Positions 21,207 to 30,756 of a DNA stretch of 64,000 bases are shown one piece after another. The notes under the pieces are model-generated. The model worked only from the letters and a program-made list of their open reading frames with translations. It made no database searches and was not told the DNA's origin. The stretch's first letter is position 1. Every line of letters starts with the position of its first letter. The DNA comes from Lepus europaeus (taxonomy: Eukaryota; Chordata; Mammalia; Lagomorpha; Leporidae): positions 108,421,939 to 108,485,938 of the forward strand of contig NC_084850.1 in assembly GCF_033115175.1 (NCBI RefSeq), given 5' to 3'. The position numbers and the translations under genes were made by a program.

Positions 21207-21818
21207 CCAAAAGAGGCTTTTTTGGAGTACACACTAGATTACCTTGGAAACCAGAAATAAACACCTTGAACATAAGAGTTAGCACACAAAATCCGCACAT
21301 AACTTAGAACTATTTAACAGAGCTAAAAAGAGCTTACATGACCTAACTTTAGAAATGGCAGAGTAACCCACTAAGCAGACACTGTTAAAAAGAGACACTA
21401 TAGTTTTTGCAAAAGCAGATCTGTAAAAGAAACAAGTTTAAAGCATATTAAGGACATATAAAAACTTGTAAGACCACCTTAGCTGGAAAGCAAAAACACG
21501 AATACAACATAGGTCCGACATCATCTACAATATTTTAACACACTGCATAATTTAAATAGACTTAAACAGTTGTTACTTTAACAAATTTAGAGTCCCATCC
21601 TTTGAGAGTTCCAGGGATCCTACTGGAAGTCCCAAAGTTGTTAGACTCCATTTGAGAATTTAAACTGTTAGAGAGTCAACCGCTTAGCCAAAAACTAGTA
21701 CGTATAACCAAAGCTGTGGGGTAGATCTGATCAGAGTTAGGTAATCACTCAAACATTAAAGACAGACAAATCCAATAAAACACGAAACCTTCAAGACACG
21801 TGCAAACTCTCAGATAAG
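21207..21818 (-). other. Non-coding stretch of the provirus
   Basis: About 600 bp, T-rich on the element's sense strand, with no open frame and no recognised retroviral domain. It includes a strong splice-acceptor-like run, TTGTTTCTTTTACAG, at 21421-21435. It may be degraded env or captured non-viral sequence. Confidence 0.5.
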
Positions 21819-22142
21819 TTAACTACAGCAGCACAGAAAAGAGCTGGTCATCAGCATAGAAGCCCGTTGCTTAGGACAGGGAAACACATCTGAAACAAAA
21901 CGGCAGGGAATGAGAGGCTTCCGTAGTGCTGGAGAAAAAGTTTCATTAACTGCAAATAAAGACTCATTAGGTTGGAAAGGGTTAATGGATGAAGGTTTTT
22001 GTTCCTTTAGGTAAGGCCAGTGGTAGCCAAAGGCATTTTTTCTTCCTAGTGAGGACAGCATTGAATTGTAAATGGAGAGGAAAAAAGCAGCCCAAGGACT
22101 AGTCTCCCCTAGAGTATCTGGCTGTGGCCTGCACGGGTGCAA
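21819..22142 (-). other. Unclassified open frame in the provirus
   Basis: A 107-residue frame rich in F, P and S with two N-glycosylation sequons (NES, NET) close together. I cannot assign it. A fragment of a type-D surface subunit is possible from its position upstream of the transmembrane tail and from the sequons. A chance frame is also possible. Confidence 0.35.
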
Positions 22143-22146
22143 CAGG

Positions 22147-22392
22147 CTACACTGACTGGAAGAGAGTGCAGAGAAAGGCCGTGGTCCCCCATTTACAGGG
22201 AAGACTGTGCACGTCGGGGCCTAGTAGGACTGGCTGTGGGGTTGAGTAGGCACGCTGTTTACAAGATGGCGGCGGGCGATTCAAGGGAGGGGAATAACCA
22301 TAAAGGGGTGGCCACATGGGCGGAATTGGAGGCGCAGTGCCTTGAGGCAGTGTTGGGCTTTTAGGGGTTGCTGCCACACCTGAAGGCTCCAC
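22147..22392 (-). other. Proline-rich open frame with a PPLY motif
   Basis: An 81-residue proline-rich frame containing 'APPIPPMWPPLYGY'. It can be read upstream, without a stop, to about 22440, where it overlaps the end of the capsid frame. A PPxY late-domain-like motif after capsid is out of order for gammaretroviral gag, where it precedes capsid. A phosphoprotein segment of betaretroviral gag is therefore likelier. This may be where the type-D part begins. Confidence 0.4.
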
Positions 22393-22417
22393 CTTAGTTT
22401 TAACTGCCTCTGGGGAT

Positions 22418-23120
22418 TTATGAGCCTCCCTCAGGCCAGCGCAGGCCTTCCTTTCCTCCTGCTCCTTGTGGATCCTTTTTGTTGTAAATCCTTTCTGCCT
22501 CCTTCATTAAATCTTGTATAGTATATCCCTGAAGCCCCTCTAGCCGCTGCAATTTATTGCGGATGTCCGGCGCTGACTGTCCTATAAAGGACATGATTAC
22601 ATCTCCCTGCCGGTCCTCTGCCAGGGGGTCAAACGGGGTGTACATACGGTAGGCTTCCATTAATCTTTCTAGGAAGCCTGCCGGCGTTTCCTCAGCCCCC
22701 TGCACTACTGCACGTACCTTGGCCAAATTGGTGGGGCGCTTTCCAGCCCCTCTGAGACCCGCAAGGAGAACCTGGCGGTAAAGACGAAGTCGCTCCCTAC
22801 CAGCAACGGTGGTGTAGTCCCAATCAGGACGGGTTAAGGGAAACGCCTCCTCGATTTCGTTTGGCAGTAGGGTCGGTCGGCCATCTGCTCCAGGGACGTT
22901 TTTCCGTGCCTCGAGGTAGACGCGCTGCTTTTCCTCAGTAGTGAGGAGGGTCTGCAGAAGCTGCTGACAATCATCCCAGGTGGGCTGATCGAGTCAATAA
23001 AATTGACTCGATCAGCCCAGTCAGAGCCTAGGGGTCTTGAGAGAAAGAGGGGTTATGGGTTTTCCAATTGTAAAGATCGGAAGCAGAGAATGGCCAGTAC
23101 TGCATCTGGCCAGCCACCGA
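22418..23120 (-). pseudogene. gag: Gammaretroviral gag: capsid, with stop and frameshift
   Basis: Sense-strand reading from about 23120 shows '[16 protein letters not shown]', then a TAG stop at 23030-23028, then a one-base frame change within the hairpin at 22981-23019. Beyond it a clean frame runs '[19 protein letters not shown]' to '[20 protein letters not shown]' and '[14 protein letters not shown]', the hallmark capsid C-terminal domain with its major homology region. It ends at 22418. Nucleocapsid zinc knuckles are not present. The gene cannot yield Gag. Confidence 0.88.
22981..23019. repeat. Perfect 18-bp inverted repeat, 3-nt loop
   Basis: Arms TGGGCTGATCGAGTCAAT (22981-22998) and its exact complement (23002-23019) around AAA. 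It lies in the capsid coding part, where the gag frame also shifts by one base. Confidence 0.97.
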
Positions 23121-23388
23121 GCGAAGAGGAAAAGCCTGCGAAGTCCAGACGCTTCCCGAGCCCCCTGCCTGCCCCCGACGGAGGCGCAGGCGGCTGGAGG
23201 GCGGGGAAGGCGCTGAGACTTCTTCCCCTGCCCTCGTGGAATTGCGCGCGTTCTCGAACGTCCTTCCAGTGATCTAGAGTGAGACTTAAAGGGGTGGTTA
23301 TTTGTTGACCCTTGCGTGTAAGGATTTCAGCCCAAACAAAAAGAACAGCCAATGCACAGACATATACAGTAAGCAAGACAAAACACAT
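23053..23388 (-). pseudogene. gag: Gammaretroviral gag: glycoGag-type leader and start of matrix
   Basis: An ATG at 23388 opens a frame with a membrane span ('VLLTVYVCALAVLFVWA') that reads in frame into the matrix start '[18 protein letters not shown]'. This is the layout of gammaretroviral glycosylated Gag. The position where ordinary Gag begins (23313-23311) reads AAG, not ATG, so the normal start is missing. After 'KDVRERA' the matrix is lost: the text jumps to proline-rich sequence and then to capsid in another frame, so the rest of matrix and most of p12 are deleted. Confidence 0.8.
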
Positions 23389-23724
23389 GGCTAGGACAAA
23401 TCGAACGCTATTGCGCTATTTTTGGGAGCGGCTGCCTGACCAGCCCTCCCCGGGAAGGAGGGAGACTTAGTCTCCGACCCACCTCCAGACCACCCCGAGT
23501 GCGTCTTCCGGGGGAACAGACCGAGGGTTTCCCCTCATAACCCGGAGCGTCCTCCGGGTAACGGGCCAGGGGTTGCTGGGCACGCCTGCCTCCCCCACTG
23601 GTCCCACAGAGTCAGGTCAGATACTGGCCAGTCAGAATACTCAAGACGAAGACAACAACAGACAGAAAACACTTAATTATACCTCCAACTGGTCCGCAGA
23701 GAATGGGTCTGAGGGCGACCTCGA
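23389..23724 (-). other. Proviral leader (packaging region)
   Basis: About 335 nt between primer site and the glycoGag ATG, GC-rich in the middle with several short self-complementary segments, including the palindrome at 23461-23475. In gammaretroviruses this interval contains dimerisation and packaging signals. That role is inferred from position. Confidence 0.6.
23461..23475. promoter_or_regulatory. Candidate dimer-initiation palindrome
   Basis: GGAGACTTAGTCTCC: seven paired bases either side of one T. It lies in the leader where retroviral RNAs initiate dimerisation through palindromic loops. Function not shown. Confidence 0.4.
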
Positions 23725-23742
23725 GCCCCACGTTGGGCGCCA
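23725..23742 (-). promoter_or_regulatory. Primer-binding site, tRNA-Lys1,2 type
   Basis: On the minus strand TGGCGCCCAACGTGGGGC starts two bases after the 5' LTR end. All 18 nt match the site used by type-D and other tRNA-Lys1,2-primed retroviruses. Gammaretroviral gag follows, although gammaretroviruses mostly use other primers such as proline tRNA. Confidence 0.85.
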
Positions 23743-23744
23743 AA

Positions 23745-24313
23745 TGTTGGGCCCCTCAGTAGTAGAGATGCCCACTTGCTCGAGAGGACGCCCAAAAACC
23801 CAGACTCCAAACCAGCTGATGCAAAAAGCATGAGGTATTTATTGTACGTTTGCGCAAACGGGCCCCTCACCTCAGGCAGTGAGGAGCCCCGAGCGGCAGT
23901 TTTACACAGGTTATATAGGCAACGAATTAGCATATTCCTAACGCATGTATAGGATTGGTCAGTTCAGAGGGACCGTTAGCATATGGGAGAATGCTGGCGA
24001 AGAATGCTGGTGGAGAGTGCTGGTATAAAATGCAGAGGTGGCACGGGATTGGTTGGTTCGGAGGGACAATTAGCATACCGGAGAATGCTGAGGGAGAGTG
24101 CTAAGGTGTTACAGGATTGGCCGGTCGCAGTGACATCATAAGTGTGCGCCTAGAGACCCTCCGAAGGGAGGGGCAGCTCTGCTCTGGGGCGCGCCCAGAG
24201 GTTTCCTGGAGGGGAGGGGCAGTTCTGCTCTGGGTAGCATCTAACCTCTTAAGAAGCCCCTGATATTTGCCCAGGCCTAGTTTCCTGTCCCTCTCCCCCA
24301 TAAGGGTCCTTCA
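23745..24313 (-). mobile_element. 5' LTR of the chimeric provirus (569 bp)
   Basis: Copy of 18643-19211 at an offset of exactly 5102 bp with no difference seen. TATA at 23910-23919 and AATAAA at 23838-23843. It is the promoter of the proviral RNA. Confidence 0.95.
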
Positions 24314-24317
24314 GTCA
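24314..24317. repeat. Provirus target-site duplication, right (GTCA)
   Basis: Matches 18639-18642. Confidence 0.85.
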
Positions 24318-24333
24318 TTTCTGCAGACTGCAC

Positions 24334-24655
24334 ATTTTTTAGTTTTTATTTTTTTTAAAGATTTATTTTTATTTCTTTGAAAGGCAGAGTGACAGAGAGA
24401 GAGAGAGAGAGAGAGCAAGCTCAATCTTCCACCCACTGATTTACTCCCCAAATGGCTGCAACGTCCAGTGCTGGACCAGGTCAAAGCTAGGAGCCTGGAA
24501 CTCCATCCGGGTCTCCCACAAGCACTTGGGCCATCTTCCACACTGCCTTCCCTAGCACATTGGCATGAAGCTGGATCAGAAGTGGAGCAGCTGGACTCGA
24601 ACCTGTGCTGCGATATGGGATGCTGGCAGCGCGAGCGGTGGCTGCAATACCATGT
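24334..24655 (-). mobile_element. CSINE
   Basis: 'ttttttaaagatttattttt' tail and 'gaaaggcagagtgacagaga'. The head is eroded after 'gatatgggatgctggcag'. It lies just outside the provirus. Confidence 0.88.
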
Positions 24656-25096
24656 CAGACCCAGACTTCACTCACTTACGAAGATCTCCATGTCTGCCTA
24701 CTTCAGCCATGTGTGTGTAACTTTAATAAAACTCTCCTGTGTTTCTCGGCCTTGCATGAATTCGGCAATTGGGTTCCTTGGTCTTGCCAAAGAGCCTACT
24801 TGCAAACTGAGAGGGCGGGCTACTGAGATCTCTTGCTCCCCTCTGGGACTGCATAAGGGAAGGTGACCTTTACAGACTGCGGATAAAGAACTTCCTGTGG
24901 ATCCGTGTTTTCTGGCATTTGCTGAGCAAGGCTGACCAAGTGCAACAATTTTAAGGTGAAGTTCAATTCCGCACCTGTTGCGTTTCAGGCCACTGGACCA
25001 GGTACCCAAGATACAAAGACACAGTTCCTCAGAATAAAGTGCAGAGAATAAAATACACAAAGACAAGTATAATTTAAATGCTAAGTGCTAGGCTAG
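24656..25096. other. Unique sequence
   Basis: No repeat or coding evidence recognised. A 132-codon frame begins in the CSINE and has no features. Confidence 0.5.
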
Positions 25097-25577
25097 TGTT
25101 ATGGGCATAAGTCTCTCATTTTTTATTCCAGGGTCTTGCCTCTGCGGAGAGACGTAAAGGCAGTGCACAAAAGAGAGCAGGATTTACTTCCCAGCGAGAG
25201 AGTGAATGTACATTCACCCCGGAGTGTGGGCCACCCGACTCAGAGAGCTGCCTATGAGGAGGCAGCATGGGACGGGCCAGAGAGAGCTCCGAAAGCAAGG
25301 GCCAGAAGCCAAAAGCAAAAATAGTTCCCATGTTTTAGCACCCACTTTTATGAGGTAGGGGGTGGGGCCCAGCTTCAAAGAGGGTGGAGTTTAGTGTGCG
25401 CAAGGCTTTCTAGAAGTTTCATGGCTCCATGTGGAATTTAATTTCCACGTGGCCCTAATGATATCTCCTCTTTCTTGGTCCCAGATGAGACAGGTGTATT
25501 ATGCAAAAGCAGGTGTAATGGACAGACAGAAGGGGTGGAGTTACAATACAGGGCTGGCAGAAATTGATTCCAGTTCA
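25097..25577 (-). mobile_element. Probable solo LTR (481 bp)
   Basis: The plus strand starts TGTTATGGGC and ends GTTCA, giving TG...CA ends. In minus orientation a TATA box (TCATAAAAG, about 25346-25354) and AATAAA (about 25123-25128) stand in the right order near a short U5. The flanks GCTAG/TCTAG match in four of five bases. No internal retroviral sequence. Family not identified; unlike both LTRs of the chimeric provirus. Confidence 0.5.
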
Positions 25578-25949
25578 TCTAGCCCTTCCTACTTTTGTCG
25601 GCGAGTGCCCCCATACCAATAGAACTATGTGTAAACATGGGACATCTAATGGGAACTGAGGCAGGTAGTCAGGGAAGGCTTCCTGTAGGAGATACTAGTA
25701 AGCTGAGTCCTGAAAGGTAAGTAGGCATGTCCTGGGGAAAATGGACGGAGAGGTCAGGTATGTAAGGGAGCAGGAACTGCATTAGCAAAGACATAGAAGT
25801 AGGGAGAAAATAAGCCTCACGCTATATTCGCGGTAGCGTTGGAGATGCGGTGGCTACTTAGTTCTCCCTTCAAGCCAGCTTGCTACAGAGGACTGCCTTT
25901 GGATGACAGCTTCCGGACACCGCACTTTCAGGATCCGTGCACTGACATA
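25578..25949. other. Probably ancient interspersed repeat and unique sequence
   Basis: 'gggaaggcttcctgtaggag' and 'gctgagtcctgaaaggtaag' (25665-25720) are phrases common to old mammalian repeats. Family not assigned. Confidence 0.35.
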
Positions 25950-25950
25950 G

Positions 25951-26235
25951 TGGGCTGAGCTCTACCCGCAGGGCCAGCATCCCATATGGGTGCCAGTCTG
26001 AGTCCCAGCTGCTCCTCTTCCCATCTGACTCCCCGCTATGGCCTGGGAAAGCAGTGGAAGATGGCCCAAGTCCTTGGGCCCCTGCACCCATGTGGGAGAC
26101 CCGGAAGAGGCTCCTGGCTCCTGGCTTTGGCCTGGCCCCGCCCCAGCCTTGTGGCCATTTGGGGAGTGACCCAGCGGATGGAATTCTCTCTCTGCCTTTC
26201 AAATACATACATACACACAGACATACATACATAGA
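25951..26235 (+). mobile_element. CSINE ending in an (ACAT)n microsatellite
   Basis: 'gggccagcatcccatatggg' follows a degraded head. The tail has become 'caaatacatacatacacaca' (26203-26235). Confidence 0.85.
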
Positions 26236-26710
26236 GGACCCATGATCGCATTCTGAGCACACTTCCGGTTTCCTCTCTCAGCCAATGAACAAGCAGGAAC
26301 ACTAGAGCCCAGCCCTTTCTTTCTGCTGTGAATTTCTTCAACAAACCATGTTTCCCCTGGGGCACGCGGGCAGGCTGGCCAAGACATCCCTCAGGCCCCT
26401 CCTACCCAGGGCTTCTCCCCTCCTCCCTCCTCTCTTTTCATCACCACTTGAAGGCTCTGTCTGCCTTAGCCCGGCTTCCTCTGCCCTTTCTCCTCCGGTG
26501 GCTTTTTCCTGGATAAATCCCTTCCCCAGCCACGTCTGTCCTGGCCTCTGCTTTTCAGAGGCCCTGAGCCAACACCATGATTAAGGAGCTGCCAGGAGTC
26601 AGTGTTGCTGGAGGGTAAAGGGGAGAGAGGAGACACAGGAAGAGTGGTCCTTGTATAAATAGGGAGCTGAGGAACAATAGGGTCATATTTGTACTTTATA
26701 AAGACCTTTG
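26236..26710. other. Unique sequence
   Basis: Pyrimidine-rich stretches around 26390-26470. Nothing recognised. Confidence 0.5.
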
Positions 26711-26799
26711 GGACCAGCATTGTGGTGCAGCGGGTAAAGCCACCATCTGCAACACTGGCATTCCACATGAGTTCCAGTTTGAGCCCCCGGTGCTCCACT

Positions 26800-26840
<41 letters not shown>

Positions 26841-27376
26841 ACAGGCAGAGTTAGAGAGAGAGATACAGAGAGAAAGGTCTTCCTTCCGTTGGTTCACCCC
26901 ACAAATGGCCACCACGGCCGGCGCGCTGTGCCGATCCAAAGCCAGGAGCCAGGTGCTTCCTCCTGATCTCCCATGCGGGTGCAGGGCCCAAGCACTTGGG
27001 CCATCCTCCACTGCCTTCCCGGGCCACAGCAGAGAGCTGGACTGGAAGAGGAGCAACCGGAACAGAACCGGCGCCCCGACCGGGACAAGAACCCAGAGTA
27101 CCGGCGCCGCAGGCAGAGAATTTGCCTAGTGAGTAGTGGCGCTGGCCCCCCACTTCTGATCCAGCTCCCTGCTAATGCACCTGGGAAAGCAGCAGAAGAT
27201 GGCCCAAGTACATGGGTCCCCACCACCCATGTGGGAGACCCAGATGGAGCTCCTGGCTGCTGGCTTTGGCCTAGCTCAGCCCTGGCCATTGTGGTCATTT
27301 GGGGTGTGAACCAACAGACAGAAGACCTCTCTTTAACTCTGCGTTTTAAATAAATAAATAAATCTTTAAAAAAAAT
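26711..27376 (+). mobile_element. CSINE interrupted by a second CSINE
   Basis: The head half (26711-26802) and the rest (27150-27376) form one plus-strand CSINE. The inner copy is at 26803-27149. Confidence 0.93.
26803..27149 (-). mobile_element. CSINE nested in a CSINE (young)
   Basis: T run of about 37 nt, 'gacaggcagagttagagaga', ends 'agtggcgctggcccc'. Target duplication ccacttct at 26795-26802 and 27150-27157. The long uninterrupted tail suggests recent insertion. Confidence 0.95.
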
Positions 27377-27378
27377 CA

Positions 27379-28088
27379 TGCTACAGTTTGAATGAATATG
27401 TCTCCAAAAATTTCATGTGTTAGAAACTTATAACAAATTTTTAAAAAAGATTCATTTATTTATTTGAAAGGTAGAGTTAAAGAGATAAAGAGGCGGAGAG
27501 AGAGAGAAAGATCTTCCATCCACTGGTTCATTCCCCAGGTGGCCACAAGGCTGGAGCCGAGCTGATCTGAAGCCAGGAGCCAGGAGCTTCTTCCAGGTCT
27601 CCCACGTGGGTACAGGGGCCCAAGCACTTGGGCCATCTCCACTGCTTTCCCAGGCCATAGCAGAGAGCTGGATGGGAAGTGGAGCAGCTTGGATATGAAC
27701 CGGCACCCATAGGGGTTGCCGGCACTGCAGGAGGCAGTGGCTTTACCTGCTAAGCCACAGGGCCATTCCCAAAACTTATAACAAATCTGTATGTTAATGC
27801 TATTTGGAGGTGGGGCCTTTGAGAGGCAATGAGGATTATGTGAGGTCATGAGGGTGTGGTCTGGGGGACGACATTAGTAGATGCAGAAGGTGAGGAAGAG
27901 ACAGCCGAGCAGGCACACTTGCTCTGCCTTGCCTTGTTAGGATGCAGCCAGAGGGCTCTCACCTGCTGCAGGAGCCATGCTATTGGGAGTTCCCAGCCTC
28001 AAGAACTGTTGAGTCAAAGAAACTGCTGTTCTTTATCAATCATCCAGCCTCAGGTATGTTGTGACAGCAGCAGCAAATGGACAAGATG
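27379..28088 (+). mobile_element. MaLR LTR split by a CSINE
   Basis: Starts 'tgctacagtttgaatgaata' (27379-27438) and continues at 27787 with 'atttggaggtggggcctttg', ending near 'cagcaaatggacaagatga'. Confidence 0.75.
27439..27772 (-). mobile_element. CSINE
   Basis: Inserted in the MaLR LTR. Exact 14-bp duplication aacttataacaaat at 27425-27438 and 27773-27786. Confidence 0.95.
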
Positions 28089-28275
28089 ACCGTTTTGAGT
28101 ATGGTTGGATGGAGGATGGATGGTGTAGACTAGGGACAAAATGCTAAAGAGATGAAGACTTTAAAAAAAACCTTCTATAAAGCACTTAAAACTAAAAAAT
28201 GTAGATTGCCTCCACAGAAGAAGTGGCAGTGGGGATGGAGAGAGGGGATGATGGATGGCAGAAATATGTGAGCAA

Positions 28276-28609
28276 GGGGTCGGCGCTGTGGTGTAGCGGG
28301 TAAAGCCGCCGCCTGCGGTGCCAGCATCCCATATGGGCGCCGGTTTGAAACCCAGCTGCTTTACTTCCAATCCAGCTCTCTGCGATGGCCTGGGAAAGCA
28401 GTGGAAGATGGCCCAAGTCCTTGGGCCCCTGCACCCGCATGGGAGACCCGGAAGAAATTCCTGGCTCCTGGCTTCGGATCAGTGCATCTCTGGCCATTGA
28501 GGCCAATTGGGGAGTGAACCAGCAGATGGAAGACCTCTTTCTCTCTCTCTGCCTCTCTGTAACTCCGCCTTTCAAAGAAATAAAAATCTTTTTTAAAAAA
28601 TAAAAAAGG
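28276..28609 (+). mobile_element. CSINE
   Basis: Exact 14-bp duplication aaatatgtgagcaa at 28262-28275 and 28610-28623. Head 'ggggtcggcgctgtggtgta'. Confidence 0.96.
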
Positions 28610-28689
28610 AAATATGTGAGCAATAAAATGGCAGGGATTGGTGACTAATTGGTTGCAAAATATGAAGGAGAGGACGTGAAAGACACTGA

Positions 28690-30232
28690 GTTGCAAACAT
28701 TATGTTAAAAGACAGGCTGCATTCCTCAGCCAGCCACGAAGGAACAACTTGTACCAGACCTACCTTCCCGAAGTCAGCCACTAGAAACCAGACAAAATAC
28801 TTGAAGCAACTCCTTCCAGACACTGAATGCCAGCAGCAAGGAGCCGTGAGCTCTGAAAGAGAGGCGACAAAGGCAGAGAAACCTACTGAGTAGAGGAACT
28901 TTCCAGACTGTGGTGGAAGCCGGGGAATCCCAAGCAGAACACAGGAGTCCTGCTGGGTGAGGAGAAGGAGACTGGAGTTCAGGAAAGCAGAGGTCTCTGG
29001 GATTTGAAGGGAAGACTCCCCAGAAAGAATGAGCTATGCAGAGAAAATGGTCAAGAAATCCACAGGGAGTCCTGTTTGACCAGAAAGCAGCGCATACCCA
29101 CAAGACGCACGATTCCACCAGGCTGGGCACAGAATAGCTACCCCAGAAGGAACAAGGACCAGGAAGCTCTTAGCTGCACGGGAGGTGTCTGAGTTTCGAG
29201 CACTTAGATTGCAGGAACACTTGTGGGATTCAGTAGCGCCCAGAAAGTTGAAGCCGTGGTGATAGGTCTAAACTAGCCCTAGTTGGAAGTCTATTCTAGA
29301 CCTGCCCTAACAGAGCAGAAATACAAGCTTGGAGAGGCTCAGCCTGAGTTACATGGAACTTAACTGCCTGTCAAAACAAAAGTCAGCACTCCTTTAAGAA
29401 GACAATAACATTAACAACAGAACATCATGTTCCGCAGCCAACCCAAATTGCTTCACTTGTTCAGATAGGTAAAAATGTGATGCTGCATGGAGAAAAGAAC
29501 AGGCACTAGAAACAGACCCAGAGGTGAGAGAGAGGAGCGAATTGGCAGACAAGGACTGTAATAGCTCTTTACTATTCTGATCATTGTTATTATGAAAGAG
29601 AGAGAAGCTCTTATATCTGCTGTTCCCAAATGCTCACAATGACTGGGCTGGGCTGGGCCAAAGCCAGGAGCTGAACTCAATCCAGGTCTCTCACAGGGGT
29701 GGCAGCAACGCCACTAGCTGAGCCATTACCTGCTGTCCCTAGGGTCCACATTAGCAGTAAACTGGAATGGTGAGTGCAGCTGGGACTCGAACCTAGGTAC
29801 TTTGATGTAGGACACGTGTGTCTTTATCTGTATCTGAACTTCTGGGTTAAATGCCTGCCCCTAAATGGCTATTATAAATATGTTAAAAATACTTAGCTGG
29901 AAACACAAAAGGGGAGAAAAATGGAAGACACTAATGAAAGAACCAAATGACCACTATTACATGGTTTCACGTATATGAAGTACCTAGAGTCCTCAAATTC
30001 ATAGAACCAAAAGAAGAGTGGTAGCTTCCAGGAGTTGGGGGAGGGAGAAATGGGGAGTTAGTGTTTATCAGGTACAGAGTTTCGATGTGGGAAGACGAAG
30101 GAGTACTGGAGATGAATGGTGTCAACGGTCGCACAAAGTTAACATACTCAATGCACCAAACTGTGTACACTTACAAACAGTGAAAAGGACAAGTCTTACG
30201 TTATCTGTATTTTACCATAATTTAAAAAGAAT
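28690..30232 (+). mobile_element. Old L1 fragments
   Basis: 29930-30232 is an L1 3' end ('catggtttcacgtatatgaa', 'tggtagcttccaggagttgg', 'ctgtattttaccataattta'). 28690-29560 has text like an old L1 5' untranslated/ORF1 area ('ggcagacaaggactgtaata') but is far less certain. A CSINE relic lies at 29588-29862. Confidence 0.5.
29588..29862 (-). mobile_element. CSINE (old, tail lost)
   Basis: 'gctgggccaaagccaggagc', 'ccaggtctctcacaggggtg', 'gggactcgaacctaggtact'. Confidence 0.75.
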
Positions 30233-30590
30233 GGGGGCTGGCTTTGTGGTGCAATGGGTTAAGCCACCACCTGTGATGCCAGCATCCCATATCAGAGTGC
30301 TACTTGAGTCCTGGCTGCTCCACTTTGAATCCAACTTCCTGCTAATGCCCATGGGAAGGCAGCAGAAAATGACTCAAGTGCTTGGGCCCCTGCCACCCAC
30401 ATGGGACACCCAGATGGAGCTCCAGGTTCCTGGCTTGGGTCTGGCCCAGCCCCAGTTATTGCAGCCATTTGGGGAGTAAACCAGTGGGTAGAAAATCAAT
30501 CTCTCTCTCTCCCTCTCTCTGTCTCTCTCTGTAACTCCCTTTCAAGTCAGTCAATCAATCAATCAATCAATGAATAAAGTAAGTCTGTGT
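30233..30590 (+). mobile_element. CSINE with (TCAA)n tail
   Basis: Head 'gggggctggctttgtggtgc'. The tail has become (TCAA)n at about 30548-30570. It inserted right at the end of the L1. Confidence 0.9.
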
Positions 30591-30756
30591 AGAAGGAGGA
30601 CCACGTGGTGAGGCAGGAAGTCCTTTTATAACCAGCCCTCTCATGAGAACTACTTTCTGAGGACACGCCCCATGACCATGGGCCTCCCACCGGGACCACC
30701 TCCTCAACGCCAGAATTGGATTAAGCTTCCAAACCTATTTTAATTTTTTCTCTTAA

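Larger units (their letters stand above)
18643..24313 (-). mobile_element. Young chimeric endogenous retrovirus (gammaretroviral frame with a type-D 3' segment)
   Basis: A 5671-bp provirus, read on the minus strand. Order: 5' LTR (24313-23745), Lys-type primer site, leader, gag matrix and capsid remnants, an unclassified segment, type-D env tail, transport-element repeats, polypurine tract, inner LTR (20730-20243), 7-nt primer-site stub, gammaretroviral integrase C-terminus, internally deleted env, polypurine tract, 3' LTR (19211-18643). The terminal LTRs look identical base for base over 569 bp and the flanking duplication is exact, so insertion is recent. Protease, reverse transcriptase, RNase H and nucleocapsid are absent and the remaining frames carry stops and shifts, so it cannot be autonomous. 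The components are seen directly. Mobilisation in trans is inferred. Confidence 0.92.

Noticed and set aside
18643..24313. Reading the inner LTR as a separate provirus nested in the outer one
   Set aside because: Only one inner LTR copy exists, and it is followed by a primer-site stub rather than a target duplication. Recombination explains it better than simple insertion.
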